Origin: Fluviirhizobium alvei
GTDB taxonomy: Bacteria > Pseudomonadota > Alphaproteobacteria > Rhizobiales > Rhizobiaceae
DNA length: 64,000 bases
Direction of reading: 5' to 3'
Assembly (NCBI RefSeq): GCF_030551875.1
Contig: NZ_JAUOZU010000005.1
Coordinates: 186,001 to 250,000, forward strand
Numbering within the stretch: position 1 is the first letter of the stretch; the number at the start of each line of letters is the position of its first letter. The notes beneath the pieces were generated by a model. It ran no database searches. It saw only the letters and a list, made by a program, of their open reading frames with translations, and was not told where the DNA came from. A program made the position numbers and the translations under genes. Below are positions 62,311 to 64,000 of this stretch, one piece after another.

Positions 62311-63702
62311 ATGAACAATCCCAAAACGGGTATCGGTGCCGACCTCGACGGCGCCCGGGCCTTTTCGCAATATAGCGAATGGAACATGCGGGTCGACTAT
62401 ACGCCGCTGGCGCGCAACTCGGACCGGATCATCAATGCCATCAATCCGGATGCCGGCCTGCATGCCGATTTCGGGTCCGGCAAATGGGAGGGAAAGCCGA
62501 TCGGCATTCCCTATATCGTCGTGCCGGAAGGGCAGAAACTCGTACGGTTCGTGGAAACGCTCTGGCCGGAGGAAGGTGATGACGGTCCCTTCCCCATTCC
62601 GGACAATGCCCCCATCGAAGGTGGCAGTGACCATCATGTGATCATCGTCCAGCTCGACAGTTCGGCACCCAACGGCCTGGGCCGGCTCATTGAACTGTTT
62701 GATGCGCGTTTCAACGGCAAACGCTGGAGCGGCCAGGCGGCGGTGTTCGATCTGCAGGGAGGCGACCACCAACGCCCGGATGGCTGGACGTCGGCAGATG
62801 CCGCCGGTCTGCCGATCTTTCCGGGCCTGGCCCGCTATGACGAGGTGGCGCAGGCCGTCGCCGAAGGCGGCACGCTCGGCCATGCTCTGCGTTTCACGCT
62901 CAGCCAGGCCTTGACCGCCATGGAGGCTGTGGGGGCCGCCAGCCATTGGGCCGACAGTCTCGATGGACCCGCGCCCTTCGGTATGCGCGTTCGGCTGCGG
63001 TCGGATTTTCATATTCCGAACGATGTCACGCCCGAAGTGCGCGTCATCATCAATACGCTGAAACAATATGGCATGATCCTGGCCGACAACGGTTCGGACT
63101 GGTTCGTCTCCGGCACGCCCGACAAACATTGGGACAATGAGGCGCTGCATGCGCTTTCCATGATCAAGGGCGGCGATTTCCAAGTCGTCGACAATGACAA
63201 GATCGGCGTCGTTTATGTCGGCGGCAGTTCCGACGACAGGATCGAGGCGAATGATCGCCAGAACAGGATTTTCGGCTACGACGGAAACGATCGGCTGGCT
63301 GGACTGGGCGGTGATGACTTCCTCAAGGGCGGCGACGGAAATGACCACATCGCCGGCGGTCGTGGCGTCGACAGATTGTCCGGCGGTGTCGGCGCTGACA
63401 CATTCGTTTTCGATACGATCAGCCACCGGCAACTGGATACGATCGCCGATTTCGGTGCCGGCGATGATCGGCTTGCCCTCGATCGCACCGTCTTCCTCGG
63501 CCTCGGTGGACAAGGCCATCTCGACGCCGATCGATTCCACAAGGGCTCACTTGCAACGGAGGCCGATGACCGGATTCTCTATGATCGATCGTCGGGGATT
63601 CTTCGCTACGATGCAGACGGCAAGGGTGGCGATACAGCCGAGGTCATCGCCAGACTGGATGGCCACCCCAATCTCACGGCAGCCGATATCTGGGTCGTAT
63701 AA
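62311..63702 (+). CDS. leaderless RTX protein with an N-terminal domain of unknown function
   Basis: A 463-residue protein with GGAGGA before the ATG. Residues about 1-310 form a globular domain (SDRIINAINPDAGLHADFGSG, PDNAPIEGGSDHH, RPDGWTSADAAGLPIFPGLARYDEV, MILADNGSDWFVSGTPD) of a type I have seen in secreted bacterial proteins but cannot name. Residues about 325-380 are RTX nonapeptides (GYDGNDRLAGLGGDDFLKGG, GDGNDHIAGGRGVDRLSGG), followed by a region ending in a C-terminal type I secretion signal. No Sec leader. It should be exported by a T1SS and bind calcium outside the cell; enzymatic activity is unknown. Confidence 0.82.
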   Translation: MNNPKTGIGADLDGARAFSQYSEWNMRVDYTPLARNSDRIINAINPDAGLHADFGSGKWEGKPIGIPYIVVPEGQKLVRFVETLWPEEGDDGPFPIPDNAPIEGGSDHHVIIVQLDSSAPNGLGRLIELFDARFNGKRWSGQAAVFDLQGGDHQRPDGWTSADAAGLPIFPGLARYDEVAQAVAEGGTLGHALRFTLSQALTAMEAVGAASHWADSLDGPAPFGMRVRLRSDFHIPNDVTPEVRVIINTLKQYGMILADNGSDWFVSGTPDKHWDNEALHALSMIKGGDFQVVDNDKIGVVYVGGSSDDRIEANDRQNRIFGYDGNDRLAGLGGDDFLKGGDGNDHIAGGRGVDRLSGGVGADTFVFDTISHRQLDTIADFGAGDDRLALDRTVFLGLGGQGHLDADRFHKGSLATEADDRILYDRSSGILRYDADGKGGDTAEVIARLDGHPNLTAADIWVV

Positions 63703-63844
63703 CACTCTCAAAAAGCGTGAATTGCGACAAGGCCGCCCCTCCTGATTGCGAAACAATTGAAACATTATGCCTGAACGGACGAATTCTTTCTGAAACAATC
63801 CATCGCCATTTTGGGTGAGCGATAGTTGAGGAAAGGATAGAGGC

Positions 63845-64000
63845 ATGCCCGTCGTTGAAATTGGTCAGAGCTCTTATACGGTGGAAGCGTTCAACGCGGA
63901 CACCACCTATCACGTTGCCTCCAATATCAACAATCTGGTGAGCGGTATTGCTATCAACGGTTCGGGGAGTGCCGCAAACCGCATCTTCGATATTGAAGGC
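63845..64000 (+). CDS. N-terminal part of a large secreted protein, cut by the window edge
   Basis: An open frame of 52 codons from ATG at 63845, preceded by GGATAGAGG, running off the right edge. It begins MPVVEIGQSSYTVEAFNADT and continues with small, Asn/Ser/Gly-rich residues without a signal peptide. This start resembles the beginnings of repetitive type I-secreted (RTX or adhesin-like) proteins, and its position after an RTX gene supports that. Family cannot be settled from 52 residues. Confidence 0.6.
   Translation, partial: MPVVEIGQSSYTVEAFNADTTYHVASNINNLVSGIAINGSGSAANRIFDIEG

Overview
The window looks like a chromosomal segment of an alphaproteobacterium of the order Rhizobiales, most likely family Rhizobiaceae. 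The evidence is the circularly permuted two-piece tmRNA gene with an alphaproteobacterial tag (ANDNNAQGYAVAA), the alpha-type SspB and DUF4169 genes next to it, the thyA-folA-hflK-hflC-DUF2065-degP cluster, GC-rich codon use, and several short proteins of rhizobial type. The species cannot be fixed from the sequence alone. No rRNA, tRNA, CRISPR array, insertion sequence, prophage or plasmid functions were seen.

Layout. 1-8 kb: the 3' part of serB, a GNAT acetyltransferase, then on the minus strand thyA-folA-hflK-hflC-DUF2065-degP (thymidylate/folate metabolism and envelope proteolysis control), followed on the plus strand by ssrA (tmRNA), sspB and a DUF4169 gene. 8-20 kb: a hot-dog thioesterase, a GlcD/DLD-type FAD oxidase, a very large AsmA-family protein, a cytoplasmic PAS chemoreceptor, and a minus-strand RND efflux operon with a small ribbon-helix-helix gene at its end. 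20-32 kb: an adenosine/adenine deaminase, UvrD/PcrA helicase, a lower-GC membrane orphan, a divergent ArsR-MFS pair with two clear operators, a second soluble chemoreceptor with inverted domain order, a sulfide:quinone oxidoreductase, a polysaccharide deacetylase and oligopeptidase B. 32-41 kb: two tandem paralogous TadG-like von Willebrand proteins, a cytochrome c' and diheme cytochrome c pair, a GT87-type membrane protein, sodB, a small secreted protein and a lone patatin phospholipase. 41-50 kb: a HerA-like ATPase, the DUF899/VOC operon facing a MarR regulator, ohr facing ohrR, an L,D-transpeptidase lipoprotein interrupted by a nine-base homopolymer, a Tat-exported beta-helix protein and a leaderless trypsin-like protease. 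50-64 kb: CreA, an MCP-CheW operon, SCO1, prmA, panC-panB, azlCD, a second thioesterase, Xaa-Pro aminopeptidase and two RTX-type or similarly leaderless proteins at the right edge.

Functional themes. Translation quality control is concentrated at 6.7-7.7 kb (tmRNA plus its ClpXP adaptor). Redox and electrophile defence recurs: SQR, SodB, Ohr/OhrR, DUF899/VOC/MarR, cytochrome c', SCO1. Three chemoreceptors with different architectures and a CheW lie in one 40-kb stretch. Regulation can be read directly from the DNA at ArsR-MFS, OhrR-Ohr and MarR-DUF899, each with a near-perfect or perfect palindrome between divergent genes.

Most noteworthy: the L,D-transpeptidase lipoprotein whose two halves are joined only if an A9 tract (also an A-AAA-AAC slippery heptamer followed by UGA) is slipped; the tandem TadG-like pair carrying a conserved CVFACH motif; the inverted-architecture chemoreceptor; and two short genes (46 and 45 codons) that standard gene calling could miss.
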